Assembly (NCBI RefSeq): GCF_900106995.1 | Contig: NZ_FNOK01000046.1 | Location: forward strand, 1-64,000 | Reading direction: 5' to 3' | Origin: Saccharopolyspora shandongensis | Lineage (GTDB): Bacteria > Actinomycetota > Actinomycetes > Mycobacteriales > Pseudonocardiaceae | DNA: 64,000 bases | Shown: in pieces, positions 27,730-36,188 of the stretch | Numbering within the stretch: the stretch's first letter is position 1 | Layout of the letters: each line of letters opens with the position of its first letter | Notes under the pieces: model-generated | Database searches by the model: none | What the model was told of the DNA's origin: nothing | The model's input: the letters and a program-made list of their open reading frames with translations, nothing else | Made by a program: the position numbers and the translations under genes

Positions 27730-29226
27730 TCAGTTGACGCACGGGACGCCATCGGCGGTGATCGGCTCTGCGCCGGTGCCGGTGGCCTGCTGCCGGTGCG
27801 GGCCGTCGAGCCGCACGGCGCCGGGCGGCGCGAACCCAGGTGCGGCGGGCCCGTGGTAGTCGCTGCCGATGATCACCTGGACCCGGCCGCGGGGCAGGGA
27901 TCCGTCTTCCTCGACCGGCAGGCCACCGAGCAGCGACGCGATCCGCTCGGCGGAGTCGCTGCCGTCCTGGCCGTGGCGCACGACCGATTCCGCTCGGGCG
28001 GGCGCGTTGCCGGCCTGGCTCACCGGCACGCCCCGGTTGGCGAGTTCGGTGCGCACCCGCTGGGCCAGCCCCGATGTCTTCGTCGCGTTGAGCACGTCCA
28101 CCGCCGAACCGGTTTCGGCACCGGCCGTCGCGGGGTCGATCGTGCTGCTGATCGCGGCCTTCACCTTGCGGGGGTCGACCAGGACGGCGTCGCCGTCCTC
28201 CGGCGTCCGGTAGTCGGCGTCCTCGATGGGGATCGTGGTGAACCGGACCGCCCCGCCGGCCAGCCCGCGCAGCCGGTCGGCGAACGCGAGTACGTCCCAG
28301 TCCCGGTCGAGCACCACGGATTCCTGCAGCGACCCGATCAGGTCTCGCAGCCGGGCCGGGTTGGCCAGCACGCCGCCGGAGAGCACCGATCGCGTGAGCC
28401 CGGCGAGGAAGGCCTGCTGGCGCACCACGCGGTCCAGGTCGCCGCGCGGCAGGCCGTGCCGCTGGCGGACGAACGCGAGCGCGTCCGTGCCCGCGATCGT
28501 CTGCGGCCCGGCCGGGAAGTTCGCGCCGGAGTAGGTGTCCCGCGCGGGCGCCAGCAGGCACACCGGGACGCCGCCGACCGCCTCCGTGATCCGCGCGAAG
28601 CCGAGCAGGTTGACCTCGGCGTAGTGGTCGATCGACACGCCGGTCAGCTGCTCGACGGTGCGCACCAGCAGCTTGCGCCCGGCGTCGCCGCCCAGCCGCG
28701 CCAGCTCCGCGGAATCGGTGGTGCCGCGCTTGGTCTGGGCCGCGATGGCGGCCTCCTTGCCCCGGCCGTACGCGGAATTGATCTTGTGCCGGCCGAATCC
28801 GGGGATCTGCACGAACGCGTCGCGCGGGAAGGAGAAGCCGACCGCGCTGGAACCGTCGTTGGGGATGTGCAGCAGGATGATCGTGTCGGTCAGCGCCGCG
28901 TCGTTGGCGCCCGCGCGCAGCTCCCGGAGGACCTCCTCGGGCAGCGGGTTGCCGTGCGCGTCGGTCCGGCTGTCCATGCCGACCAGCAGGACATCGGTCG
29001 CCCCGTCGGCCCCGGCCCCGTCGATGACGTCACTGGTCGCGAGGCCGTCGAGCAGGTGCCGGTAGTTGGACCACGCGTATCCCGTCACCGCCAGGATCAG
29101 CACCGACATGACGGTCACCGCTGCTCGCGCACCGGCGCGGGCGCGTGCGGCCGAGCGCCGGGCCTGCGGCCGGCGGGGCGCGGCGGGTCGGCGGGCGGCT
29201 GCGCGGGCGTTGCGGTGCGGTGGCAC
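27730..29226 (-). CDS. LytR-CpsA-Psr (LCP) family protein
   Basis: A 498-residue membrane protein that probably transfers undecaprenyl-linked glycopolymers (arabinogalactan in this order) to peptidoglycan. A basic Arg/Ala-rich cytoplasmic head is followed by one transmembrane helix (about residues 35-55), the LCP domain (DVLLVGMDSRTD, DTIILLHIP, FSFPRDAFVQIPGFGRHKINSAY) and a LytR_C domain (VDVLNATKTSGLAQRVRTELANRG). GTG at 29226 has GGAGG four bases before it. The length fits two-domain LCP proteins. Confidence 0.95.
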   Translation of the reverse strand: MPPHRNARAAARRPAAPRRPQARRSAARARAGARAAVTVMSVLILAVTGYAWSNYRHLLDGLATSDVIDGAGADGATDVLLVGMDSRTDAHGNPLPEEVLRELRAGANDAALTDTIILLHIPNDGSSAVGFSFPRDAFVQIPGFGRHKINSAYGRGKEAAIAAQTKRGTTDSAELARLGGDAGRKLLVRTVEQLTGVSIDHYAEVNLLGFARITEAVGGVPVCLLAPARDTYSGANFPAGPQTIAGTDALAFVRQRHGLPRGDLDRVVRQQAFLAGLTRSVLSGGVLANPARLRDLIGSLQESVVLDRDWDVLAFADRLRGLAGGAVRFTTIPIEDADYRTPEDGDAVLVDPRKVKAAISSTIDPATAGAETGSAVDVLNATKTSGLAQRVRTELANRGVPVSQAGNAPARAESVVRHGQDGSDSAERIASLLGGLPVEEDGSLPRGRVQVIIGSDYHGPAAPGFAPPGAVRLDGPHRQQATGTGAEPITADGVPCVN

Positions 29227-29306
29227 GGTACCTCCGGCCTGTGCGCCCCTGGCGCTGTTCGAACTCCGGTGACCCCTCAAGCATCGCATTCGCCCGGGCA
29301 TCCAGC

Positions 29307-29330
29307 AGATCATCCGATAGCGGATGATCT
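29307..29330. promoter_or_regulatory. Perfect 10-bp inverted repeat upstream of the LCP gene
   Basis: AGATCATCCG (29307-29316) and its exact complement (29321-29330) flank ATAG. The site lies 81-104 bases before the LCP start and 76-99 bases past the GNAT stop. It could be an operator for the LCP gene or a terminator hairpin for the GNAT gene. The AT content is higher than that of nearby DNA. Confidence 0.5.
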
Positions 29331-29356
29331 AGCGACGCAGGGTAACTAGCGTTTTA

Positions 29357-29391
29357 GTCCACTGCGGACGATGCGACCGGACACAGTGGAT
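29357..29391. repeat. Two copies of the GTCCACTGTGGAC-like motif
   Basis: GTCCACTGCGGAC at 29357-29369 and ACACAGTGGATC at 29381-29391 are imperfect copies of a palindromic motif that recurs about eleven times in the window. The copies face each other and could also form a hairpin (TCCACTG/CAGTGGA arms) after the GNAT gene. The function is unknown. Confidence 0.5.
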
Positions 29392-29405
29392 CGCGGGGTC
29401 AGTCG

Positions 29406-29972
29406 TCAGTCCTCGGTGCCACCGGAGGCGGGTTCGCCGGGCAGATCGCCCTGCCGGATGCGGTAGACCTGAAGCACCGTGCCGTAGTACTTGCTGGTTT
29501 CGCCGACCCACTCCATGCCGATGCGTTCCGCGGTGGCGATCGCGCGGGTGTTGTCCGGCCGGGCCAGCCCGAAGACCTCGTCGATGTCGAAGGTGAACGC
29601 CCAGCGCAGCAGCGCCGAGGCGGCCTCGGTGGCGAAACCGTGCCCCCAGGTCTCGGGGCGCAGCTGCCAGGTCAGCTCCAGGTCGTGGTCGTACGGCGGC
29701 AGCATCCGCAGCACCAGGCCGCCGATCACCGCGTCGTCGGACCGGCGCTGCATCGCCCACCGGCCGGTGGGCGGCACCAGGCTGGGTTGCGACTCCGTCC
29801 AGGACTGCACGACGGCGCGCATCGCGGCGAGGTCGGCGACGTTGGCGATCACCGGGGTGAGCCACTCGGTCACCTCGGGGCGGCCGTAGAGGGCGAGCGC
29901 GGCCTGCACGTCGGCGTCGCGGGTGGTCCAGTCGCGCACGATCAGCCGCTCGGTGGTCAAGGGAGGCTGCAT
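29406..29972 (-). CDS. GNAT N-acetyltransferase (RimJ/RimL type)
   Basis: A 188-residue acyl-CoA-dependent acetyltransferase of the RimJ/RimL-like GNAT group. TERLIVRDWTTRD opens the fold, and GHGFATEAASALLRWAF (about residues 112-128) is the acetyl-CoA loop. NTRAIATAERIGMEWVGE closes motif B. The acceptor is unknown; members acetylate ribosomal protein N-termini, antibiotics or amino acids. It is a single gene with its own candidate promoter at 30051-30080. Confidence 0.93.
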   Translation of the reverse strand: MQPPLTTERLIVRDWTTRDADVQAALALYGRPEVTEWLTPVIANVADLAAMRAVVQSWTESQPSLVPPTGRWAMQRRSDDAVIGGLVLRMLPPYDHDLELTWQLRPETWGHGFATEAASALLRWAFTFDIDEVFGLARPDNTRAIATAERIGMEWVGETSKYYGTVLQVYRIRQGDLPGEPASGGTED

Positions 29973-30050
29973 GGCGGCCCTCGCCTTCGGCGAAGCAGGG
30001 GAGAACCTCCCGATTCTAGTTCGCGAGGTCGACCAGAGCGCATTTCGTTG

Positions 30051-30080
30051 ATTATGCCTATTTGTTCAGTGTCAATTGAA
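30051..30080 (-). promoter_or_regulatory. Candidate promoter of the GNAT gene in an AT-rich patch
   Basis: Read on the minus strand, CATAAT (30056-30051) is a good -10 box and TTCAAT (30080-30075), 18 bases upstream, a weak -35. TTGACA (30075-30070) is better in sequence but only 13 bases away. The surrounding 50 bases are unusually AT-rich. The start codon is about 80 bases downstream. Confidence 0.4.
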
Positions 30081-30164
30081 ATTAATCTCCTCGCAGGCAC
30101 CTGCGGTGCCGGTTGAATCAGCCAGTGCGGACGGGTACGTCGGGTTCCGGTTCGAGTGACCGGG

Positions 30165-31460
30165 TCAGTGGTCGGCCGGTAGCGGCGGCAGGGTGCCGGT
30201 CGCGTCGAAGTCCCAGTCGCGGGGTTCGCCGATGGCGGCCATGTCCGGGTGGTCGGCGACCTCCTGGGCGTAGGCCTCGGAGACCTCGATGCGGGGCATC
30301 GACAGGGTGTTGCGGATGCGCACCACCCGCGCCGGGCGGTCCTCGGTGCCGCGGGACATGTGCAGCGCCGCGATGATCGCGTCCCGGTCGTTGGCCAGCG
30401 CCATCGGGATGCGCGCGCCGTCGGGCACGCCGGAGGTCAGCGAGTTGGTGTAGAACGAGCCGAACTCGATCTGGTCCACGCAGCGCTGGGTGGTCACGTC
30501 CGCCATGCCCAGGCCGCAGGCGTTGCCGTTGGTGTGCTCGGTGAGGCCGAGAACCACGATCCGCTTGACCGGCACCGCCTTGAACTTGTCCGCGTTGACC
30601 GGGGCGCGGCCGGTGATGTTCGGGTCCATGCCCGCGCCGCTGATGTCCTTGCCGATCTCGTCGACGACCAGCACGTCGATGTCCGACACCAGCAGCTTCG
30701 GCATCAGTCGCTTGGCCTCGACCAGCAGTTCCGCCTCGCGGGCCAGCAGTTTCTCGGTCGGCACCAGCTCGATCCGCGCGATGTGCTCGTAGGCGTTCTC
30801 CACCACGGCCATGCCGAACTCGATCGGCACCACGTCGAGCACCGCCTCGGCCACCGCCGGGATCAGCCGGTCGAACGCCTCGAAGCCGTGCGTGTGCAGG
30901 ATCGTCGCGCCGCGGTGCTTGCCGAGACCGATGGCGATCATCTTCGCCAGGCCGCTCTCGTGGGTACCGCGGAAGTCGGTGTGCGGCTTGACCCGGCTGA
31001 GCACCACCACGCCGTCGGCCTGGGCGGCCTCGGCGTCGAAGTGCACCGGGGTGCCATCGGGCAGCTCGGCGACCACCACCGTGTCCATGGACGAGACCAC
31101 CGGCGCGCCCACCGTCTCCTCGGTGATCCCGTACTCGGCGAGCACCTGACGCTGGCCCTCGGCGGTGCCGCCGCCGTGGCTGCCCATCGCGGGCACCACG
31201 AACGGCTTCGCCCCGCAGCCGGCCAGGGCGTCGACCAGGGTGGCGACGATGCGGTCGATGCGGGCCACGCCGCGGCTGCCCGCGGTGATCGCGATCCGCT
31301 TGCCGGCGACCGGGTTCGCGCGGTCGTGCTCGGCGACCTGGTCGCGGATGGCGGCTTCGAGGTCCTCGACGGCCGCCGCGGCGAACCGCTGCTCGATCGG
31401 GATCATCCTGGGGAGTTCGATGTCGGCGCCGGCCAACCGGACATTTTCGACGTTGAACAT
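30165..31460 (-). CDS. LarA-like (DUF2088) lactate racemase-domain protein
   Basis: A 431-residue protein of the LarA/DUF2088 family. Enzymes of the family racemise or epimerise 2-hydroxyacids with a nickel-pincer cofactor bound to a Lys. The segment RVKPHTDF...LAKMIAIGLGKHRGA keeps a His and a Lys in the region of the LarA nickel ligand and cofactor Lys, with a slightly longer spacing. GSRGVARIDRIVATLV and AMGSHGGGT are other family blocks. No cofactor genes (larB, larC, larE) lie nearby. AGAAGGA precedes ATG. The substrate is unknown. Confidence 0.85.
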   Translation of the reverse strand: MFNVENVRLAGADIELPRMIPIEQRFAAAAVEDLEAAIRDQVAEHDRANPVAGKRIAITAGSRGVARIDRIVATLVDALAGCGAKPFVVPAMGSHGGGTAEGQRQVLAEYGITEETVGAPVVSSMDTVVVAELPDGTPVHFDAEAAQADGVVVLSRVKPHTDFRGTHESGLAKMIAIGLGKHRGATILHTHGFEAFDRLIPAVAEAVLDVVPIEFGMAVVENAYEHIARIELVPTEKLLAREAELLVEAKRLMPKLLVSDIDVLVVDEIGKDISGAGMDPNITGRAPVNADKFKAVPVKRIVVLGLTEHTNGNACGLGMADVTTQRCVDQIEFGSFYTNSLTSGVPDGARIPMALANDRDAIIAALHMSRGTEDRPARVVRIRNTLSMPRIEVSEAYAQEVADHPDMAAIGEPRDWDFDATGTLPPLPADH

Positions 31461-31565
31461 GCGGCGATCCTTCTGCGCGTTGACCGGGAGAGTGGTCTGA
31501 ACAGTTGACCGCGATCTTCGCATGTGGGACGGCCCGGCGGAAGGGGCGAGCCGTAGGCTGGGCGG

Positions 31566-31964
31566 ATGCCAGTGAAGCGCCCGAACCCCGGCTGGTGGCT
31601 GTACTACCAGTTCGGCGGCAGGCTCCCCGAGCGGTATCGCGAGTGGGTGCTGCGGGACGCCACCTGCAAGTCGTGGGTGCTGCGGGTGCTGATCCGGGGG
31701 CTGCTCCAGATCGCGCCGCTGGGCGCGGCGCTGTTCGTCGGGTTCGGCGTGCTGGGCGGGTCGTGGCCGATCGCCGGCGGCGCGCTGCTGCTGGGCGTGC
31801 TCGTGGTGGCCCGCATCGTGCTGACCAGTGCGGTGGACAACGTCGACGCGCGCCTCGTCCGCTACGGCTACCCGCCGGGCCACGGCTCCGCCGTCCGGCG
31901 GCAGCGCGACGCCGACGCCGCCGAGCGCTATCGCGCCGTGTGGCGCCAGGCGCCGCCGGACTAG
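31566..31964 (+). CDS. DUF5313-family small membrane protein
   Basis: A 132-residue protein with the KRPNPGWWLYYQFGGRLPERY N-terminus typical of DUF5313, two adjacent transmembrane helices (about residues 45-63 and 66-86), and a charged C-terminal tail. It is found mainly in mycobacteria and relatives; the function is unknown. Its stop overlaps that of the convergent UspA gene. Confidence 0.85.
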   Translation: MPVKRPNPGWWLYYQFGGRLPERYREWVLRDATCKSWVLRVLIRGLLQIAPLGAALFVGFGVLGGSWPIAGGALLLGVLVVARIVLTSAVDNVDARLVRYGYPPGHGSAVRRQRDADAAERYRAVWRQAPPD

Positions 31965-32782
31965 CCGGGGTTGCGGACCACTGCGACCGGGCACGGCGCG
32001 TGGTGCAGGACGCCGTTGGCGACCGAGCCGAGCAGCAGCCCGGCGAAGCCGCCGCGGCCGCGGTGACCGACCACCAGCAGCTGCGCCCGCCGGGCCGCCT
32101 CGCACAGCGTCGGGACCGGGTGCTCGTTGGCCACCTCGCGGCGCACCGTGACGTCCGGGTAGTCGGCGCACCAGCCCGAGAGCTGTTCGGAGAGGTGCAG
32201 TTCGGCCCGGTTCTGGATCTCCTGGCGGTCGGGCACGGGATAGGTGCCGGCGGTGAAGTAGGCGTCCGGCAGCGCCTGCACCGCGATCAGGCCGGTGTGC
32301 CGCCGGTTCGCGGCGCCGAATGCGTAGTGCACCGCGATGCGGTTGGCCTCCGAGTTGTCGATACCGACGACGACCGGGCCCGAGGCGGCCGCGTCACCGC
32401 GCACCACGACGACCGGGCAGCGGGCGTGCGCGGCGACCGAGATGCTGATCGCGCCGAGCAGCGCGTCCCGGAACACCCCGTGCCCGCGCGATCCGACGAC
32501 CAGCAGCTGGGCGCCGTCCGAGCGGCGGACCAGCTCCTCGGCGGGATGTCCGGTGGCGACCTCGTCGGTGATCGCGGCCCCGGGCCGCTCGCGGTGGCAG
32601 CGTTCGATGACGTCGCGGACCGCCTGCTTGGCGAAACCTTCCCGGGCGGGATCGTCGTTGACCACGACCAGGTGCGCCGGAACGCCCAGCCGCGCCGCCT
32701 CGGCCGCGGCCCACAGGGCGGCCTGCGCGGACGATTCCGAGCCGTCGACGCCGACCACCACCGACTGCTTTGCGCTGGTCAT
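31961..32782 (-). CDS. Tandem-domain universal stress protein
   Basis: A 273-residue protein of two UspA domains. Each has the ATP-binding G-2x-G-9x-G(S/A) pattern: GSRGHGVFRDALLGAIS in the first and GHRGRGGFAGLLLGSVA in the second, and each starts with a VVGVDGS or VVGIDNS strand. ATG at 32782 has GGAGGAGG nine bases upstream. Such two-domain proteins bind ATP and are induced by hypoxia or starvation in relatives; the trigger here is unknown. Confidence 0.94.
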   Translation of the reverse strand: MTSAKQSVVVGVDGSESSAQAALWAAAEAARLGVPAHLVVVNDDPAREGFAKQAVRDVIERCHRERPGAAITDEVATGHPAEELVRRSDGAQLLVVGSRGHGVFRDALLGAISISVAAHARCPVVVVRGDAAASGPVVVGIDNSEANRIAVHYAFGAANRRHTGLIAVQALPDAYFTAGTYPVPDRQEIQNRAELHLSEQLSGWCADYPDVTVRREVANEHPVPTLCEAARRAQLLVVGHRGRGGFAGLLLGSVANGVLHHAPCPVAVVRNPG

Positions 32783-32895
32783 CGCCCATCGCCTCCTCCG
32801 CACCACTGTGCGCATCCGCCGGTGACGGCGAGTAGGGCCGATGTGCCCCGGGGCGCCCCGCCCGGGTCCTGGCCGACCAGCGCACTTAGTATCGG

Positions 32896-34149
32896 TTGGT
32901 GTCCGATGAGCTGAGTCCCGCAGCGATCTTCCGCGCCGGAACCCGCCTGCGGCAGGTGGTCCGCCGCACCCCGCTGGAAACGAGCAGCCGCTTGACCGGT
33001 GAACTTGGCGTCCCGGTGCGGCTCAAGCGGGAGGACCTGCAGGTCTGCCGCTCCTACAAGGTGCGCGGCGCGTACAACCTCATCTCCTCGCTGACCCCGG
33101 CCGAGCGCGAGCGCGGCGTCGTGTGCGCGAGCGCGGGCAACCACGCACAGGGCGTGGCCTTCGCCTGCCGCGAGCTGAAGATCAAGGGCCGGGTGTACCT
33201 GCCGGCGAACACGCCCCGGCAGAAGCGACGGCGGATCGCCGCGCTCGGCGGCGAATGGGTCGAGCCGGTGATCGTGGGCAGCTCCTTCGACGAGGCGAGC
33301 GCGTCGTCCAAAGAGGACAGCCAGCGCACCGGCGCGGTCTACGTGCACCCCTTCGACGATCCGCGAACCATCGCCGGACAGGGCACCGTCGGCCTGGAGA
33401 TCGCCGAGCAGCACGACGGCCCGATCGACACCGTGATCGTGCCGGTCGGCGGCGGCGGTCTGCTGGCGGGCGTGGTGCTGTGGCTCAAGGAGCACTTCCC
33501 CGAGGTCCGGGTGGTCGGGGCGGAGCCGGCCGGTGCGGCGAGCATGCGCGCCGCGCTGGATCACGGCGGGCCGGTCGCGCTGCCGTCGGTGGACACCTTC
33601 GTCGACGGTGCCGCGGTCGGGCGCGTCGGCGACACCGGGTTCCAGGTGGTGCGGGAGCTGGTCGACGAGCTGGTGGCGGTGCCCGAGGGCGCGGTGTGCA
33701 CCGAGATGATCGAGCTCTACCAGACCGAGGGCATCATCGCCGAGCCCGCCGGTGCGCTGGCCAGCGCGGCGGCCCGGCTGCCGCTGGAGCGCCCGGTCCG
33801 CGGCCCGGTGGTGTGCGTGGTCTCCGGCGGCAACAACGACCTCAGCCGTTACGGCGAGGTCGTCGAGCGCTCGCTGGTGCACGAGGGCCTGCGGCACTAC
33901 TTCCTGGTCACCTTCCCGCAGGAACCGGGCGCGTTGCGGCACTTCCTCGACGACGTCCTCGACGACGGCCAGGACATCGTCGCGTTCGAGTACGTGAAGA
34001 AGAACAACAGGGAGACCGGCCCGGCACTGGTCGGCATCGAGCTCGACCGCGCCGACGAGCTGGACGGCCTGCTGAAGCGGATGAAGGAATCCCCGCTGCA
34101 GATCGAGCAGGTCCCACCAGGCTCCCCGCTGTTCTCCTTCCTCATCTGA
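32896..34149 (+). CDS. ilvA: Threonine dehydratase (deaminase), PLP-dependent
   Basis: A 417-residue PLP enzyme that converts threonine to 2-oxobutanoate for isoleucine synthesis. The PLP Lys is in RSYKVRGAYN (about residue 55), the phosphate loop is VGGGGLLAG and SGGNND follows near residue 315. One C-terminal ACT-like domain (HYFLVTFPQEPGALRHFLDDVL) makes it the short biosynthetic form, probably isoleucine-sensitive. TTG at 32896 or GTG at 32899 starts it. Confidence 0.95.
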   Translation: MVSDELSPAAIFRAGTRLRQVVRRTPLETSSRLTGELGVPVRLKREDLQVCRSYKVRGAYNLISSLTPAERERGVVCASAGNHAQGVAFACRELKIKGRVYLPANTPRQKRRRIAALGGEWVEPVIVGSSFDEASASSKEDSQRTGAVYVHPFDDPRTIAGQGTVGLEIAEQHDGPIDTVIVPVGGGGLLAGVVLWLKEHFPEVRVVGAEPAGAASMRAALDHGGPVALPSVDTFVDGAAVGRVGDTGFQVVRELVDELVAVPEGAVCTEMIELYQTEGIIAEPAGALASAAARLPLERPVRGPVVCVVSGGNNDLSRYGEVVERSLVHEGLRHYFLVTFPQEPGALRHFLDDVLDDGQDIVAFEYVKKNNRETGPALVGIELDRADELDGLLKRMKESPLQIEQVPPGSPLFSFLI

Positions 34150-34185
34150 CTGTGGAATTCCAGACTCGTCTTGCGCGGTGGCAGA

Positions 34186-34377
34186 TCAGGGCAGGTTGAG
34201 GACGAAGCCGAACGTGGCGATCTTGCCCTTCGGGCCGTCCTGGACCGCCATCAGCAGCGCCGGGTCGAAGATCTGGTCCCAGTTGTTGCCGGGCTCGCCG
34301 GGGAAGTAGAGCTGCGTGGTGAGGATCGGCTGGTTCGGAGCAAGCGCCGCTGAGGCGCCCGGCCGTGTCAGGAGCAT
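34186..34377 (-). pseudogene. C-terminal relic of an intradiol ring-cleavage dioxygenase
   Basis: A 63-codon frame contains LTTQLYFPGEPGNNWDQIFD, the end of the catalytic beta-sandwich of intradiol dioxygenases (protocatechuate/catechol 1,2-type), followed by a usual closing strand (ATFGFVLNL). All iron ligands and the rest of the protein (about 200 residues) are missing. The relic begins within the 3' end of the sensor kinase gene, where homology stops. It looks like the scar of a deletion or rearrangement. Confidence 0.6.
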
Positions 34378-36188
34378 TCGGGCGCCGTCGCCGGCAGGTG
34401 AATGGTGAACGTGGTGCCCACGCCGACGGTGCTGCGGACCGCGATGCGGCCACCGTGCACGTCCACGAGGTGGTGCGTGATGGCCAGGCCGAGGCCGCTG
34501 CCGCCGCCGTGCCGGTTGCGGGACTTCTCCGCCCGCCAGAAGCGGTCGAACACGTGCGGCAGGGCGGCCGCGGCGATGCCGACGCCGGTGTCGGCCACCT
34601 CGATGGCCACCTGGTCGCCCGCGCGCCGCGCCCGCAACGCGACCTGGCCGCCGGATGGTGTGTAGCGCAACGCGTTCGACACCAGGTTGCCCAGCGCTTG
34701 CCGCAGCCGGGTCGGGTCGGCGGTGAGGTCGGGGTCGTCGTCGACGATCACGACCAGCGCGACGCCGCCCGCATCGGCCCGGCCCCGGTGCGCCGCGGCG
34801 ACCTGCTCCAGCAGCGCGCCGACGTGCACGGGCTCGGGGTACACGCGGAGCTTCCCGGCGTCGGCCAGCGCGAGGTCCTGCAGGTCGTCGATCAGGTGCT
34901 GCAGGAGCAGGGTTTCCTCCAGCAGCGAGGCCACCAGCGGTTGGTCCAGGGTGGCGACGCCGTCCTGCGCGGCCTCCAGCCAGCCGCGGACGTTCACCAG
35001 CGGCGTGCGCAGTTCGTGCGCGATATCGCTGACCATCGTCTTGCGTTGCTGTTCGGTGCGCTCGACCTGCTCCGACATCGCGTTGAACGCGGCCGCCAGC
35101 TCGCCGATCTCGCCGCGCGCGCTCGTGCTCACCCGGGCCGACCGGTCGCCGCCGCCCATCCGCCGGGCCGCGGTGGTGATCGCGTCGATCGGGCGGACCA
35201 GGCGGCTGGCGGCGAGCGCGGTCATGCCGACGGTCAGCACCAGCACCACCAGCGCGGTCCACGCGATCCGCGCAGTGCCCACAGTGGACAGATCGGTCGC
35301 GGCGTGATTCCCGCCGGGCTTGGTGATGAACAGGTGCGCGGCGGGGGAGACGTAGGAGCCGAGCTGTTCCCGGCGTCCGGAGTCCACGCAGCGCTTGGCG
35401 CCCGGATCGGTGCGGAGTTCCTCCGGTGAGGTCACCGCCGCAGACTGGGCGGGCAGCGGATCGAGCCCCTGCCGGGCCAGGCACGCGTTGACCAGGGCGA
35501 GCAGTTCGGCGCCGGCCTTGCGCTCGGTTTCGGCCGCCTGCTGCGGCTCGGAACACCGCCTCTTCGGGGCGCCGGGCGCGACGGCGGTGGACGGCTCCGG
35601 TGCGGGCGGCGTCGACGACACCGGGGTCGCCTCGTCGCTCGGGACGAGCTGGACGACCGGGCGGCCGTTGGGGCGGACGACGATCACGCCTTCTTCGCCG
35701 AACTGGCGGTAGCAACCGAGCTCCCGCTGCGCGGCCTTGCCCAGTTCCTGGCTCTCCGCGGCGGTCAGCCGGTACGGGCCGACGGCGCGCGGATCGATGC
35801 CCGAGGCCGCCGCATCGGGTTTGAGCACCTGGTCGACCGCGAGCGGATCCACCACCGCGGACGGGGTTTGCGGCAGCTGGGCGTCCTGCGGCCCGCCGGA
35901 GTCGGCGATCGGCATCCGCGACGTGGTCGTCAGCGTGATGCGCCGCCCGGTCTGCGCGGCCAGGTCCGCCACCACTTGCTGGACCCCGGACCACTGCGGA
36001 TTCGCGGCCGCGTAGCCGAGCAGCGAATCGTAGATCTTGGCGTCGGTGGCCAGGGTTTCGCCGAGTTCCTGGTTGATCGCCCCGCTGGTGCTCTGCGCGG
36101 CCAGCCACGCAGTGGCGCCGATGGAACAGCCGGCCACCACCACCGACATCGCCAGCAGCCGGGCGAGCAGGCTATGCCGGCGTGCCAT
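34368..36188 (-). CDS. Sensor histidine kinase with large extracytoplasmic domain
   Basis: A 606-residue kinase: transmembrane helices at about residues 10-30 and 305-327, a 270-residue outside domain with a Pro/Thr-rich section (185-210) and several Cys, HAMP (about 328-380), HisKA with phosphoacceptor His391 in DIAHELRTPL, and a full HATPase (NALRYTPSGGQ, DTGVGI, GGGSGLGLAI). It overlaps the response-regulator gene by 17 bases, so the two form a pair. The long outside domain has no recognised fold; a cell-wall signal is a fair guess given the sortase locus next door. Confidence 0.95.
   Translation of the reverse strand: MARRHSLLARLLAMSVVVAGCSIGATAWLAAQSTSGAINQELGETLATDAKIYDSLLGYAAANPQWSGVQQVVADLAAQTGRRITLTTTSRMPIADSGGPQDAQLPQTPSAVVDPLAVDQVLKPDAAASGIDPRAVGPYRLTAAESQELGKAAQRELGCYRQFGEEGVIVVRPNGRPVVQLVPSDEATPVSSTPPAPEPSTAVAPGAPKRRCSEPQQAAETERKAGAELLALVNACLARQGLDPLPAQSAAVTSPEELRTDPGAKRCVDSGRREQLGSYVSPAAHLFITKPGGNHAATDLSTVGTARIAWTALVVLVLTVGMTALAASRLVRPIDAITTAARRMGGGDRSARVSTSARGEIGELAAAFNAMSEQVERTEQQRKTMVSDIAHELRTPLVNVRGWLEAAQDGVATLDQPLVASLLEETLLLQHLIDDLQDLALADAGKLRVYPEPVHVGALLEQVAAAHRGRADAGGVALVVIVDDDPDLTADPTRLRQALGNLVSNALRYTPSGGQVALRARRAGDQVAIEVADTGVGIAAAALPHVFDRFWRAEKSRNRHGGGSGLGLAITHHLVDVHGGRIAVRSTVGVGTTFTIHLPATAPECS

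Noticed and set aside
27393-27737. A 114-codon plus-strand frame in the interval before the LCP gene
   Set aside because: No motif, no convincing ribosome site, and it crosses the hairpin at 27674-27714 and overlaps the LCP coding region.
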